Shown one piece after another: positions 20,496 through 32,159 of a stretch of DNA of 64,000 nucleotides (within the stretch, counting starts at the first letter, position 1; the number at the start of each line of letters is the position of its first letter). This DNA is from Endomychus coccineus (lineage: Eukaryota > Arthropoda > Insecta > Coleoptera > Endomychidae). The position numbers were made by a program, and so were the translations under genes. The notes beneath the pieces are model-generated. The model was given only the letters and a program-made list of their open reading frames with translations, ran no database searches and was not told the DNA's origin. Where the stretch lies: positions 275,510,742 to 275,574,741 of the forward strand of contig OY294067.1 of NCBI GenBank assembly GCA_958510875.1, written 5' to 3'.

Positions 20496-21426
20496 CAGGG
20501 GTTCCCAACATTTTTGCACCTGTGTACCACTTGACTTTTCGAGAAATTTTGGCGTACCACCAGACCTAAATATTTTAATAAACGTATAATATTTACTCTT
20601 CTAAAAGTGTTCAAAGGCTCTTTAAATTAAATTCCTGAGAAAACTTCGTATTTGATGGTTAGATATTTGTTTATTTATAACATGCTTATAATAAAGGAGA
20701 AATAAAAAGATTAAAATGGTATAAATTTACAGTCTTATTTATTACCCATAGGTTTAAAAACATACAAATAAAAAATAAGTACAAACTCAGCAAAAAATTA
20801 ATCATCATACAAAATATTCTTCTATAGTTTTTAGTGCGAAACTTGTTGTTTGCCTGTGATCAAAATATCAACATTAGGAGTCATTATCTTCACTCTTAAG
20901 TCCTGCTTTTATGTTTATTTTTTATGTACAAGAGTTCAGAAAATCCACTCTCACACAAGTAACTCGTAACAAATGGCATCAAAAATAGCAGAGCTTGCCG
21001 AAACATCAAAGGATACTCGGTTTTACATCCGATCCAGAAGTTAATTAAAGATTTCTCTTTAAAATAATCTTTCATGGAACTATCTTCTGTAAGATCGATA
21101 AAACTTTCTTTTAGTTCCAATTCATTTGGTGAGGTTCCTGAAAAAGGATTTCTGATCCAGTCCACTTTTCAATAATCTTCAGAGAAATACTTTTAAAGCT
21201 TTTTTGGAGGTCTTCCAAGTGAACAGTGATATCTGCAACCACATCTAGCATTGGAGATATTTAATTCTTTTTCAAAAAGTGATGGAGCTCATGCGTACAG
21301 AAGCTGTTAATAGCATGTTGCTCACATCACTCTACGCGTACCACCTGAAACGTTCCCGCGTACCACCAGTGGTACGCGTACCTACCACCAGTGGTACGCG
21401 TACCTACCACCGGTTGGGAACCCCTG
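20496..21426 (-). mobile_element. 931-bp hAT element, deleted copy
   Basis: The ends are CAGGGGTTCCCAAC and GTTGGGAACCCCTG, a classic hAT terminal repeat. They are flanked by a perfect 8-bp duplication ACTTAGAC (20488-20495 and 21427-21434). Inside is only the C-terminal part of a transposase, so this is an internally deleted copy needing a partner. Near the right end, a GTGGTACGCGTACC-containing unit of about 22 bp is repeated twice (21361-21404). Confidence 0.92.
20896..21177 (-). pseudogene. hAT transposase C-terminal dimerisation region
   Basis: The minus-strand peptide contains WIRNPFSGTSPNELELKESF, LINFWIGCKTEYPLMFRQAL and FVTSYLCESGFSELLYIKNK. These match the hAT C-terminal region of SCAND3/ZBED5-like transposases, where W-I-NPF is followed by YP...A...L-PF-T-YLCE-GFS. 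The catalytic DDE part is missing. It lies wholly inside the hAT ends, on the strand that reads toward the left end. Confidence 0.85.
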
Positions 21427-21685
21427 ACTTAGACCAAATGATTGAACCGGAATAGTGGAACGTATCTGAGGAAATTTAACTCGTAACAATGCAGTCCATA
21501 GAAGATAGTAGAAAGTTGACTTTAGGCTTTGGCAAAACAGACAAAATATTGAACTAAATGAAATCATATGAATAACCACCATGTGAAATTCAACGTGTAA
21601 TTATCTTCCACATCGGTTTCATATAAGACCATTCTCCCCATCAAGTTCTGTAGCCAATGATCACACGACCTAATGATGACCGAAG

Positions 21686-21686
<1 letters not shown>

Positions 21687-21741
<55 letters not shown>
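21687..21741. repeat. (CT)n microsatellite
   Basis: About 27 uninterrupted CT units. Confidence 0.98.
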
Positions 21742-21744
<3 letters not shown>

Positions 21745-22559
21745 ATTCCACAAATATTGATCCTCCCTGAATAAATAATACATGAATGTTCGTATAAGAT
21801 CCTCTGTACATCTTTATTGTTAGTATATAATCTTCAAAGAAACCAGCGGCGGAAATATATCAAAAAGTAAAGTGTGTTATCGTCTCCTGTGTGAAGGATA
21901 GAGGAGAATATTGTGAATTTATATTTCATAATTTCACCAGAACATATAATTCACTTTAAGTAGAAACTCATGGCCATACTACTATGAATCATCGTGTAGC
22001 TCGTGAAACTTAACATGTAAGCAAAATTTATGAGTAAGGTGTAAAGCTCAGAAATTTAAATACTTTCGAGAGAAACTTCATGTAAATTCCGCGCAAAGAA
22101 AGTAGTGCAGATTCCCTTTCTTCATCGCATCGTAAATATTAACAATTCAAGATGGCCCACAAAACTTCTGACTACATATTAAATGCTTGCATGATATTCA
22201 CTAACAGAATTTTCATTCTGATGTGGTATTTTTTGGAATTTATTGACCGGTTTTTCTTTATATCGTTGCATATACTTGCATAAGTGTTGTGGAAAGTTTC
22301 AATTCTAAACGATGAACAGAAGCTCAATACAATCCACTTGAATAGTCTGATTAACTAATCAATCGGGTTATACGGCAAAATGTATATTCTCGTGTAGCGG
22401 CCGAATAGAGTAAATGCAATCCACTTGAAATTTTGATACAAACTAGATATGGTGCTCGAAATTTACTGGCTATTCGCTTTGTTTCGCACACTGATCAGTA
22501 AACTAACTAATCTAGCCTATTACTACTATTGTAGAGAGAAATAGTGCTAAATAATCGAG
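21742..22559. other. Unassigned sequence
   Basis: No coding or repeat signal recognised. Confidence 0.4.
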
Positions 22560-22561
22560 CT

Positions 22562-22680
22562 CGCGCTCTCGATCGACTCATACGAAAGACGAAGTTGAAC
22601 GTAGTGGACTGCGGCTGGTGGTCTTGATCGACTTGTGCGAATGACAAAGTGAGCGTAGGTTACACAGTCGCTCTCCTTTC
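22562..22680. repeat. Two-copy imperfect tandem duplication, GC-richer
   Basis: Two adjacent units of about 56-58 bp share TCGATCGACT/TTGATCGACT, ACGAA(A/T)GACRAAGT and a GCGGCTGG/ACAGTCGCT-type end. The stretch is richer in C and G than its surroundings. No coding frame spans it. Confidence 0.5.
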
Positions 22681-23330
22681 ACTAAACGGCACGCTATACT
22701 CACTCCGTCTTAACCCTTCGAGAATGAGGAGCGTACTGACCAACCTCCTAGTCGAATGCCTTCTTGGAATAGAGCACGCAAAAACTAGCCTCATGACTTT
22801 CCCAAATTTTTAGCTATTATTAAAATGTACAGTTTAGAATACTGTTATAATACTTTATTTTATACTTTGACACCTTAACTAATTTATCCTCAATAATTTG
22901 TTTCATTCAAGACAATTTTCTAGATTCCAAAGTTATCCGAAAGCGTACGTTCAGATGCATTTAGTAGGGAAGTGAACTGATAGACAACAATGCGGAATTC
23001 TACAAGGAACATTACTGGGTCTTATTTCCTCAAAATTTGATTTTCAGTTGGAATTGCACTCGTAGAAAACCATAATCTCACATTTTTTAATTGATCGAAC
23101 ACCGTCTGCAAGAGGAAATAGAGATCATGATTTCTAGTTGGACACTTGATATCGATACTTAAGGACTTAAGCAGTACAGTATACCGAGAAAATTATAAGT
23201 TCAATAGACAATAATGAACGTAATGTATAGTAATCAGTGCCGAATCCAGGAGGGCTTAAGAGAAATTATGAAGCGAAGCATAATAATGCAGGCCTCGGGA
23301 TAGGCAGTCAACATAGAAATTCCGACCGAG
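22681..23330. other. Unassigned sequence
   Basis: Nothing recognised. Confidence 0.4.
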
Positions 23331-23337
23331 AGGAAAG

Positions 23338-23604
23338 TGACGTCATATCAACGAAGAGGCATTGATGCTGGCACGTATAAAAGCAATACCTTCTGTAGTA
23401 CAAGGCCTATACGCAACAAGAGGGGTATCGTTTAGTCTTGATGGCGAATACACGGTTTCCACTGTGAAAGGTGATAAATATTACAATTTAACAAAGTTTT
23501 ATCTGTCTTGTGGAAAATTATATGTTGCACCTGTTTCTAAGATGTGATTGGAACATATTTTTCCGTGGAAATAAGCGTGTATAAGATTGTTATGACTGAA
23601 TAAA
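23338..23604 (+). promoter_or_regulatory. Possible promoter-to-polyA unit
   Basis: A perfect TGACGTCA (23338-23345) precedes TATAAAAG (23376-23383) by about 30 bp, and AATAAA follows at 23599-23604. A 61-codon frame overlaps the TATA element itself, so it is unlikely to be the product. The layout could be a retroelement LTR promoter or a short non-coding unit. A similar GATGCTGGCAC-TATA word recurs near 61.94 kb. Confidence 0.3.
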
Positions 23605-26249
23605 GTGCATTGCGATGGCTCCTTAAGTGTATGTTTATGTTGGTTCTTCCCGCGTTTTGTGTACGTACATTTCACTGACGATTGTTAATTAGCGAAAATA
23701 ATATTTTCCTACATTACTTCTTGCGTTGTTTTATATTTATTTCAATAAGGCGGGTGTCATCAATGACAATGTTTATCCGTTTATCAGTAAATTGCATATT
23801 AACAATTTCGTTTCCATCATAATAACAATTGATCAATTTAATCGTAAAAGTGAAGATATCTTACGAAAATTACGAGAAATTTGATATGTTAGAAAGCTTT
23901 ATTCAAAGTAATAACACTTGTGATAATGCATCTGAAATATATTTCAATCAATAAGACAACCTAATAAAACTATTTTCAAGAGGTTAACATAAAATCTCAT
24001 CATTTGTAGATCCTTCAACTAGCCAAGACCAGAATATTACTACATTGAAGATGCTGAAGAATGTAACATGGTACTCTTTATTAAACTCTATAAAACTTAT
24101 TCATCTGCAGTGTGGTAATTTAATTTAGAGAACCATGACACGTTGGAGTTTGATTCAATCATTGATTAGCCAGAACAAACGTGAAAAATATGTTTGGCAC
24201 TTACCCTTTTTATTCCACTAGACTCTTATGGATTAAAACACTGGAAGGTAAGTGAAGGGATAAACGCTAGTTTTAATCAGAGAAACTCGAACTCAACAGC
24301 AATAAAATATTTAATAAACAACAATTGAAAGATACTGATAATAATAAAAAAGAATATACATGATAATTAAAGATAATAAATGAATACTATAATTAACTTT
24401 ATTGCTAATATTATAAAATTACTAATAAGAATAATCCAATGATGAAACCTAAAGTTAAATAAAACTACCTAGAGAATCTAAATTAACTAAACTAAAATTA
24501 TTAAAAATGATTTTCCAACCAGGATGAACCTAGGAAATTCAAAAGCTATGAACTGATTAAAATATATTATTAACTCGAACTTGAATAAAACTGAAACTCT
24601 GATTTTAGCGAAAATACACTCTTACCAAAAACTCTATTAAAATTAATTCAATTGAAAATGACAAAGTGCCACGTGATTTCTCAAGAGATTAATTCAAGTT
24701 AGGCAATATAACTGAAGGTTTTTCCGCATTTTGTTGATATTTATAATGCGTACTTTTTCTACAATTAGGGAAGAATCCCCGAACTGCTTAACCAATGATT
24801 TTACTTATAGTGATCCTTATTTTAATTTTGTACCAATAATATTACTAGTAAATTTGGGAGAATGGTTAAACCAATAAGCAGTAAGATAACTTATTCTTTT
24901 CCTCTTATTTTTAGACCTCTCATTCAGAATGTTTACGGTGGGAATTTCTAAACTTATCTGTCCTTTTCTAAATATTGCTAACTGATTTGAATATACATAT
25001 TATTTCAACTATAATCAAGACTATATTCAAGTACAAAATTTGATGATCTCCAGATGGATCACATTAAGATTAATCATGTAGCTAACCATTAGTTTCTCGT
25101 CCTATATCGGTTATTGATATTGACAGGTTTATTATTTCCTTTACAACCAAACTTTTGTCAACTTATTGCAACCCTCTTGACCCTATCAGCTATGGTTTCA
25201 TATTATCCACCTTGAAGCGAGTGTGAAACTAATTTTGAGTTTATTTCAAAAAATTCATTCAATATTTCTCACGATAAAATGTGTTACTGGTGAGAAACAG
25301 AAAAGACGTGGCGAACCCACGTTATTTCGCTTTGAGATATTTTAATTCTACATGAAACCTTAATTTCCTAAATATGATTCAGTTTCTTTAATATTGGAAA
25401 TAACCTGTTCATAACCCTTATTACAAAAACTAGTATATCTGTAATTGGAAGGACGGTTGCAAATCCTTCAACGCTTATGGTTTTCAAAAAAAATTTTCTT
25501 CCATATAGTCTTTCAACAAATGTTGACTGGCTTGAAAGAATACTGTCAAAAAACACAGATCTGTAAAAATATGCCAAAATACTTCTGCGATGAGAGAGAG
25601 GCTCTCCTCACCCCCTCCATGGATATACGAATAACAAAGCCCTTGTTGTAACGGAAATTGCGATACGCCACTGGTGAGTGGGGTTCAGTACATTTGCGTT
25701 TCAAAGAGATATGAGAATAATACAAAACCAATTTGAATAATCAGAATATTTATTTCTCTCTACACTGTATCTTCTGATTGTAAATTAAGGTCGTTATTAT
25801 TATTGAATGTGACAATTTGCAAATTCTCACTTGAAGAAGAGATTCCTTGCTCCATGTAATTTGGCAAAATAAATTTAGTTTTAATTAAACGGTGAAAGCA
25901 TAACTACTAGAAGATCGTGACAACTTCATTAAAAATATAATGAGACTTTTGCAATTAGAATTAAATATAGAGCTGCATTCGAATGCTAAGCGATTTCAAA
26001 TTTAAATAATTCCCATTTGGCAGTGAATTTATAAGTAAACGAATTAACTCTGTTTTATTGAAAGTTCGTTCTGTAATAACGATTTCAATTAGTAAACTGT
26101 GAAACTAAGGATTTATGATTAACTTTGTTGAGTACGAAGAGCCAGACGGAACAAAGCATGTGTATAAATTGAGAAAAATGATGATTATAAAATCGTCAGT
26201 TCCACAACTTCGCAGTTCGATAGAAATATTAACTCTTGTAGAAAGAAAA
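23605..26249. other. Long unassigned AT-rich stretch
   Basis: About 2.6 kb without recognisable genes. The part from 24.28 to 24.70 kb is extremely A-rich. A TGGCGAACCCACG word at 25303-25315 resembles a retroviral-type primer-binding site, but I find no LTR edges around it. Short frames near 25.4-25.7 kb overlap on opposite strands and look like chance. Confidence 0.4.
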
Positions 26250-26335
26250 ATGAGGTAGGTCTTGAGCTTGACAATAAAGGGGTGATCAGCTTGATGAGGT
26301 CTTCTAGTCTGCCTACCTCGAATCTATCGGTGTTC
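26250..26335 (-). pseudogene. Short non-LTR 3' end fragment
   Basis: AGGTCTTGAGCTTGACAATA and following words align with the same 3' segment seen at 1.16 kb and 19.29 kb. Only about 80 bp of the family is present. Confidence 0.6.
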
Positions 26336-26592
26336 GACGACTAGCGCGCAAAGCCGCTAGGGTCAGTATACGACTAGCGCACGAGCTACCTGCGGTATAC
26401 ATATTTGTGCTTACACAATAAATTCCTTTAACTCTCCGACGAATTTATAAATGTTTGCATGCGCACTGGGAAAGCATACGTTCAAGTGCGAATGAAATGA
26501 TTCTCATGCATTTGTTGTTTCGCAATCCCAAACATTGTCTGTTGCCCATATCTGTGATGGATATCTTGCGTCGTTATTTATGTAATTTTTTT

Positions 26593-26935
26593 TCAAATAA
26601 ATAAAAGGTATGCCTTTTTCCTGAACCACGACTGGGTGAGGTGGAATAAACAGCCATGGATTATCAACCCAGGCCAACGTGATCTCAACGAATCTTGAAT
26701 TGCATATTCAAAAACCACAACAACCTTGCATGGGAAAAATATCCACCGATATTCCCAACATTTATCAATTATTGATTGGAATAAAATGTTGTAAGTTGTT
26801 TTTCTTTGTTTGGTAACAAACAAAACAACAGCGATATATAGTTGTTCCTTTTCACTCCATGGATGGTGAAAAGTTGCTGGAAATGTTGGACGCAATATTC
26901 AAATGTGCCATCCATATAGATCGTTCTCATTTATA
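26593..26935 (-). pseudogene. MULE-type transposase domain fragment
   Basis: The minus strand first reads YMDGTFEYCVQHFQQLFTIH with LLFCLLPNKEKQLTTFY, then after a frameshift TYNILFQSIIDKCW, VVVFEYAIQDSLRSRWPG and LIIHGCLFHLTQSWFRK. These are the MULE (Mutator-like) transposase core: DGTF-like first block, FCLLP-K, then DFE-A, GC-FHL-Q-W-RK. The second catalytic Asp of the DFE motif reads F-E here, with the Asp lost. Insects also carry domesticated MULE/FLYWCH genes, so the source could be a transposon or a gene relic. Ends of an element were not found. Confidence 0.75.
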
Positions 26936-27290
26936 ATAAAAACTGTACAGTTTGAATAGTTCCAAGCACTATAATTTGGTTGACAGTATCGTTGATAAGG
27001 ACCATACCTACTTTCATTGTCTGGAGCAGAATAATTTATCAACTAGTTAATTGCAGCGAGGTCAGAAGTTGTAACCTTTTTTAACTTAAACAACAGTTCC
27101 TATAATATTTATTGTCATAATACTTAAAATAAACGTTTTTTTGTTGTTAAATAGTGTTTTAAATGATACTGATGTTTTTTTGCGGTACTGCTTGTAATGC
27201 TGTAATTGTTGCCATGCAGTAAAATGTCTCATTACTGTACGATTTTGAGGTCCTCAATGCAGTGCATTACTGTACAAAATTCGAAAAATA
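26936..27290. other. Unassigned; short inverted words next to foldback
   Basis: The stretch 27.2-27.28 kb has repeated GCAGT/CATTACTGTAC words, suggesting it belongs to the neighbouring foldback repeat. Confidence 0.35.
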
Positions 27291-27293
27291 GTA

Positions 27294-27417
27294 GTTTACG
27301 TAACAAGTCCCGAAAGTGGTCTTTTACTGGACGAGTGGGCAAATTGCAGGGCGAGCCGCAGGCGAGTCCTGCAAGCCTGCGAGTCCAGTAAAAGCACTTT
27401 TGGGACGTATTACGTAC
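27294..27417. repeat. Foldback hairpin repeat
   Basis: Arms 27294-27332 and 27383-27417 are inverted copies built on GTCCCGAAAGTG and TTTTACTGGAC, separated by about 50 bp of GC-rich sequence containing GGGCGAGCCGCAGGCGAG. Related words (AGTCCGGTAAAAG, ACAGGACT, GGCCGG) recur at 27.79-27.93 kb, so a larger element may span 27.2-27.95 kb. Confidence 0.75.
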
Positions 27418-27501
27418 AATATTTTTTTTAAAACAGACATTGTTGTACCATAAACTTCATATTATTCAGTTTATATTTTTATAACAAGAACTCTTTATTA
27501 A

Positions 27502-27648
27502 TTAACTTTTCAAAAATTTGGTATGTTTGTTCATATCGTATCCGGGACTTCGACGGTAATAAATCAAACGTTGCTTGGGTGGCCGCCTTAACAATTCATC
27601 TGGTATAATTTCATCTTCCATTAATTCACAATCATTTTGAATATCCAT
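27502..27648 (-). CDS. 48-codon ORF inside foldback region
   Basis: I do not recognise this product. An ATG at 27648 opens a 48-residue frame, MDIQNDCELMEDEIIPDELL then RRPPKQRLIYYRRSPGYDM and KHTKFLKS, acidic at first and then strongly basic. It lies between two groups of related foldback words and could be the truncated N-terminus of a transposase of the parent element. No ITR-bounded element was delimited, and it may not be expressed. Confidence 0.35.
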   Translation of the reverse strand: MDIQNDCELMEDEIIPDELLRRPPKQRLIYYRRSPGYDMNKHTKFLKS

Positions 27649-28339
27649 TTTATAATAAATGTCACGTTTTCAACTAAACGTCAAAATATGTCAAGTTATT
27701 TTATAGTTTTAAATAATACAAAACTCGGTTACTATAGAAACCAATTGACCGCTATCTTAGACTAACTATTTTATTATTTTTTTCATTAGATAGGCCGGAA
27801 AATAAATAAAAATGAGTCCGGTAAAAGCTTTTACAGGACTATCACAATAATTTTCTGGCTCGGTCCGACAAAATGAGATTTTCTGACCTAAAAATAAACC
27901 GGAAAGTACTAATTTCGGGCCGGTTTTAAAAAAATGATTTTACACTATATACACGCCTCAACCATAGATATAACCACACAGTTCTCATAACAGTATTGAT
28001 TATAGGTTCGATAATGTATGAACCCTAGATCGCGGGATTCAGGAATGAATCAGTAAGCAATAAGGCTTAATTTATGAGCGATCGACTGAGTAAAAGTATT
28101 CATTCGAACATTAGTTTCGCATATGAAGACACCATTCTGGATAATGAAAATAATGTTTTTTTCTCTTACATCCAATGGAGAATTAATGAATGTGCTTACA
28201 GATTTTTACTCATTTTTACTCGTATATTGAATTTTTATTTGCTGTGGGTAAAATTTTATTTTATTTGTTAGTTTTAATAAATTTCATAAAGTTTTAATTT
28301 TACCAATACTGTTTCTCTCTACTTACATTTTACTCTCTC
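27649..28339. other. Unassigned, with foldback-related words
   Basis: Between 27.79 and 27.93 kb the words AGTCCGGTAAAAG and GGGCCGGTTTT resemble the foldback arms. The remainder shows no feature. Confidence 0.4.
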
Positions 28340-29487
28340 TAACAAGTCCTCAAGGATTCGCCGTACCTATCGCCCCAAACAATTCTTTATTAAGGATCAT
28401 TCAGCTCTACCAAAAAATTGGTGCGTAGAAAGATTGAGGACTTCATTGGACTAGTTGTACCAGACATCATCATATTAGTGATTGTGGTATCCGCCTTCTT
28501 GGAGGGAACCCTTTGAGTTCAGGTTGCATCAAACTCTAGTAGATTATTGAATCCTCATTCCAGAATTCTTGCCATACCTTTTTCATTACATCGGCCTGTC
28601 TACGTCTGGCTCCTCATTTGATAATCTAGTTAAAAATGCGGTATGATGTGTTCCATTATCTGTAAAGTTGTGGACGGGATAGGAGGTCTCTTCCAACAGA
28701 TCGTTGAAATGTTAGGAACAATGTTGGTGCTAAGACAGATCCCTGTGGAACACCAATCTTGTGAGCCATTGAGACTATCCTAGAGAAAAATAAATAGTAA
28801 ACAACAAAATTGAAGTTGCAAATCGTATTTTGGGAGTTTTCCAAGAATGCCTTGGTTCCAAACACTGTCAAACGCTATGGAGATATTCACTTCTACATTT
28901 GGAGATTCCTTATATATATGTTATGTAGACAGACCTTCTATTGATCTCTGGTGAAACCCACTATAGTCAATCTGTTACGATTCTGGAGTTCTCTAGATAT
29001 TGGATGAGCTTGATGTGATTCCTTCCTACATTACTGTAAAGATCACAGGTAATAGTCTAATAAATCTATAATTATTAAGAAGGATCTTCTTTTTTCTTTT
29101 TGGATTTGGTTAGACTTCAGTCTTCCAGTTGGAAGGACTCACACCACTCACAAGTTTGATGTTAATTCTGGTGCACATTTCTTGATGCGGCATTGGGTCT
29201 GTCCCCATAGCCTTCTTGACCAGAAAAGGCCTAATTGTGTGCTGACTAAAGACAATTTCAGGCATATAGTTATAGATGGTAGTGATATCGGGCGGTTTCT
29301 TCCTTTGTGAATTGAATGTAGAATTTGCAAAAATTTCAGCAAAAGTATTTGCTCTTTTTTCTGATACAATGAAAACAGTAGTTGAGGTATACTTGTTATT
29401 TTTTAGTGATCCCGATTCGTTGTGCATAGTATACATATCGTTATGTACAGTTTTTATAGTTAAATCAGTAGGATTTAAATGAATCAT
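28340..29487 (-). pseudogene. Non-LTR retrotransposon reverse transcriptase, degraded
   Basis: Minus-strand frames begin at 29487 with a pre-RT region and MPEIVFSQHTIRPFLVKKAM, then GTDPMPHQEMCTRINIKLVS and SPSNWKTEV, matching the RT start of jockey/CR1-type elements (K-GPD-P ... P-WK). After several stops, 28871-28656 gives MAHKIGVPQGSVLAPTLFLT, the GVPQG block. The following motif reads FTDNGTHHTAFL, where an ADDST-like box is expected, close to the arrangement at 1.7 kb. It is probably the same family as the 1.1-2.0 kb copy. Multiple frameshifts; not functional. Confidence 0.75.
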
Positions 29488-31300
29488 TTCTGGTATTTAT
29501 AATATAGATACGAAATCTACCTAGTGAAAATAATAATATCTGAATTCATTCTGGTGTTCAAGTCCGTAATGTCACTTACGTAAGTTGATTTCCGTATCTG
29601 CACAACTTTCTACTGATTTATGACTTCCACGTAATATTCAAATGTTAACATTCAAATTCATAAGTTCATTTCATAGTGAAAAGTATTTGATATATTTCAC
29701 TATGAAATTCATTGAAGTATGCGATACAATTTATGGTTATACATTGCACCAAAATAATAACGTATGTGCCGCATTAATCAAATGCTTGAAAAAGCTTCGA
29801 GACAGTTTGTTGGCAAGCTGAATGTATCCTTCACTTTTATTTTATTTTTGCAACTAAATGAATCGAACAAGTGCAACTAGATTATCTGGGTTTCGAAATG
29901 TTTTATTGTGTAGGTTAACAAACAGCATAAAATGTGGATTGTGATGGTAATAAGGAAAATAGACATGTGTATACAGGCAAAAGATGTGCATTCTGGGCTC
30001 TATTTATTTTTATTCGCATCGACCTATATTCATTGATTTCTCTCGAACAAACAATGATAAAATAATAGTAGACTATAGAAATATTTGGTTCTTGTGTGAA
30101 TACTCCGAGACGAGCAAAGTATTCCACAAAATGTGATAGAGTAAGAAGATTTTGAATAAATATAAGAAGTACATTTGCAATAGATACTGAGTTTTTGGGG
30201 AATCAGTGCCACCTCACCATGTCTTCAAAAGATGAAGTTGTAACATGTAAATTGAGATATAATGACTAGTCCAAAAATATCAATAAGGAGGAATCTGTTT
30301 ATTTATTTATTACGGAGCAAGATCGTTTATCGATTCTTACAACATCTGTGACTGTGAGACGTAGTGGATGTCAATTCTAAGATTATCGTTAGAGGGGGTA
30401 ATACAACCTTGGCCCATGTCTCAGGTATACTGGATAAAAATAATCAAGCTCGGCACAGAGATTAAAAGATTCACTTTTTAAATGTTTAAACTCAGCACAT
30501 GAATAATAATACCTCCCTCTGCTTGCAAAAAATAGACTGAAAAAAATTATATTTACACTGTATTAATTGCATAATAATGCGAAATTATTTTAACGTATTG
30601 CAGTTTAGACAACTTACTACTTTTATATTCTGTAATTTTGGAATTAACAAAATTATGACGTTTCTTAGTGGCCATATTTTTAAATTTATGAATTTCGTTA
30701 ACACTGTTGCATTTAATATAGATTTAAGTTTGTACTTTAAGAAGTGCGTCTACAAAAATAAATAAAGAAGGATACGTTAATGCATCCATGCAGCATTAAA
30801 ATGGGAATGAAACGATTCGCAAGCATTGGTTGTTTTATTTAATGCAGCAGAGGCATCAGCCCATATATGTTATGGAAATGTCAAGTCTTTTATCTATTGG
30901 CTTAACTTCGTAGAACTCAAAAAAATAAAAATCGTCAAAGTCCTTTGATTCCAAAAATAAAAGACCAAAACAATAATGGAGCCACTTTCCAATCTCAGAA
31001 TTTTTGTCTTGGTATTCATTTGATAAACCTAGATTTTGAATTTTTCTGTACTATGCTTGTTAAGTGGAATCGACACACAGTGATTTTAGCATTTAGATAC
31101 ATTTCTAACACTGCATTATGAATAGATATCTCAAAATCTACTACTATTTCTTCTGGTACAAATTTGATTTTTATATAATCACAATACTCTTTAATTTTTG
31201 ATATGCAAAACTACATGTTTTTCACTTTTTTTTTTAATAAACAAAAACGAATGGTATATAATGGCCGTTAAAAAACCATGTATCGTAAACATTTGTGTGA
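29488..31300. other. Unassigned AT-rich sequence
   Basis: No recognisable gene or repeat edge across about 1.8 kb. Short frames overlap on both strands. Confidence 0.45.
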
Positions 31301-31399
31301 AATATTGTGTGCAGTAAGAAACGAGGCGGCTCTTCAATAGAGCCAGAAAAGTCGGGACCAGGGAGTCCTAGGATCGGCACTAAATCAGTCAGAGCCAAT

Positions 31400-31762
31400 A
31401 TAAGGACCTCTTGAGGAAGTCCCAAAGAACTACTTGGGAGAATCTGCCCCAGAAGAGGCACCCACTCCAATGGGAGGCCTAGGGAGAGAATCTGGTCTGT
31501 GGCAGCAAAAGTGGTAAACGCTGAAAAAGTAAGAAGAGCTAGCAACTCCTTTGAGGCGTTCAAGTCACCAGACCCTGATGGATTGTTTCCAGTACTTCTC
31601 CAAAAGGGTCTGGAATTAATCTTGGTTCCGTTGATTGAGGTGTTGAGGGGTTGTATTACGGTAGGATACACGCCCAAGGGGTGGAAGAGAATTCATGTGA
31701 CCTTCATTCCTAAAGTCAGTTCTATTGGAATATATAAGAACCGGGGTAATTGCCAATCATAG
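31400..31762 (+). pseudogene. R1/I-type retrotransposon RT fragment
   Basis: The plus-strand frame contains VNAEKVRRASNSFEAFKSPD, PDGLFPVLLQKGLELILVPL and YTPKGWKRIHVTFIPKVSSI. This is the start of the RT domain of R1/I-superfamily elements: the sequence F-FKSPGPDG-FP-LLQ is followed by P-W-V-FIPK. The frame stops soon after, and the endonuclease and catalytic core are missing. Elements of this clade include telomere-repeat inserters, relevant to the TTAGG-linked repeats at 36.7-38.1 kb. Confidence 0.8.
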
Positions 31763-31908
31763 TAACACTCATACCTACACTCCTCAATCAAAAACGGACT
31801 TTAAAATGAATGTACGTGAATAATTGATTTACATCGAATCGCATTGTGTTCATCAATGATCTACTATCCTTTCAGAGGCTCATATTTACATAAATGTAAA
31901 ACACTGAC

Positions 31909-31986
31909 GGGACCAAAGTGGTGTAATTGGTAAACACGCTGTACTAGACATCCAGGAATGTGGGTTTGAACTCCGCATATGGTTCA
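31909..31986 (+). repeat. tRNA-like sequence, probable SINE head
   Basis: GGGACCA at the start can pair with TGGTTC at the end (six pairs with one wobble). An A-box-like TGGTGTAATTGG and a B-box-like GGTTTGAACTCC lie at tRNA-like spacing, the B box inside a five-pair T-arm. At 77-78 nt with a poor anticodon arm it is not a good tRNA gene; a tRNA-derived SINE head or a decayed tRNA fits better. Confidence 0.5.
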
Positions 31987-32071
31987 AAGTTTTGCGTTTA
32001 TTCATCTTTATAATCCTATGTTAAATTATCTAAGTTATCTTCATAATTCAGAAAATTTCCACTAAAAATAA

Positions 32072-32112
32072 TTTCGGCTACCAAGTTACCATCGGCTACT
32101 TGGTACCCGAAA
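32072..32112. repeat. Strong hairpin
   Basis: TTTCGGCTACCAAGT pairs with ACTTGGTACCCGAAA (14 of 15 positions) around an 11-nt loop. The sequence that follows, with CGTCAGTACTTTAA and TTTTAGTGGATAA, resembles the segment after the degenerate hammerhead at 8.5 kb. This is therefore probably PLE terminal sequence. Confidence 0.7.
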
Positions 32113-32159
32113 GGTCGTCAGTACTTTAAGAGTACTTTTAGTGGATAAGGGTGATGATG

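Noticed and set aside
21687..21741. (CT)n tract as GAGA-factor regulatory element
   Set aside because: No promoter or gene lies nearby; it is treated as a microsatellite.
25303..25315. TGGCGAACCCACG as a retrotransposon primer-binding site
   Set aside because: No TG...CA LTR edge, polypurine tract or second LTR could be placed around it.
31234..31677. A 147-codon minus-strand open frame
   Set aside because: It overlaps an R1/I-type RT block with clear motifs on the plus strand; the minus-strand translation is Leu/Pro-rich with no recognisable domain.
31909..31986. A genuine tRNA gene
   Set aside because: The anticodon arm does not fold well, the length is too long, and the B box is off consensus; a tRNA-derived repeat fits better.
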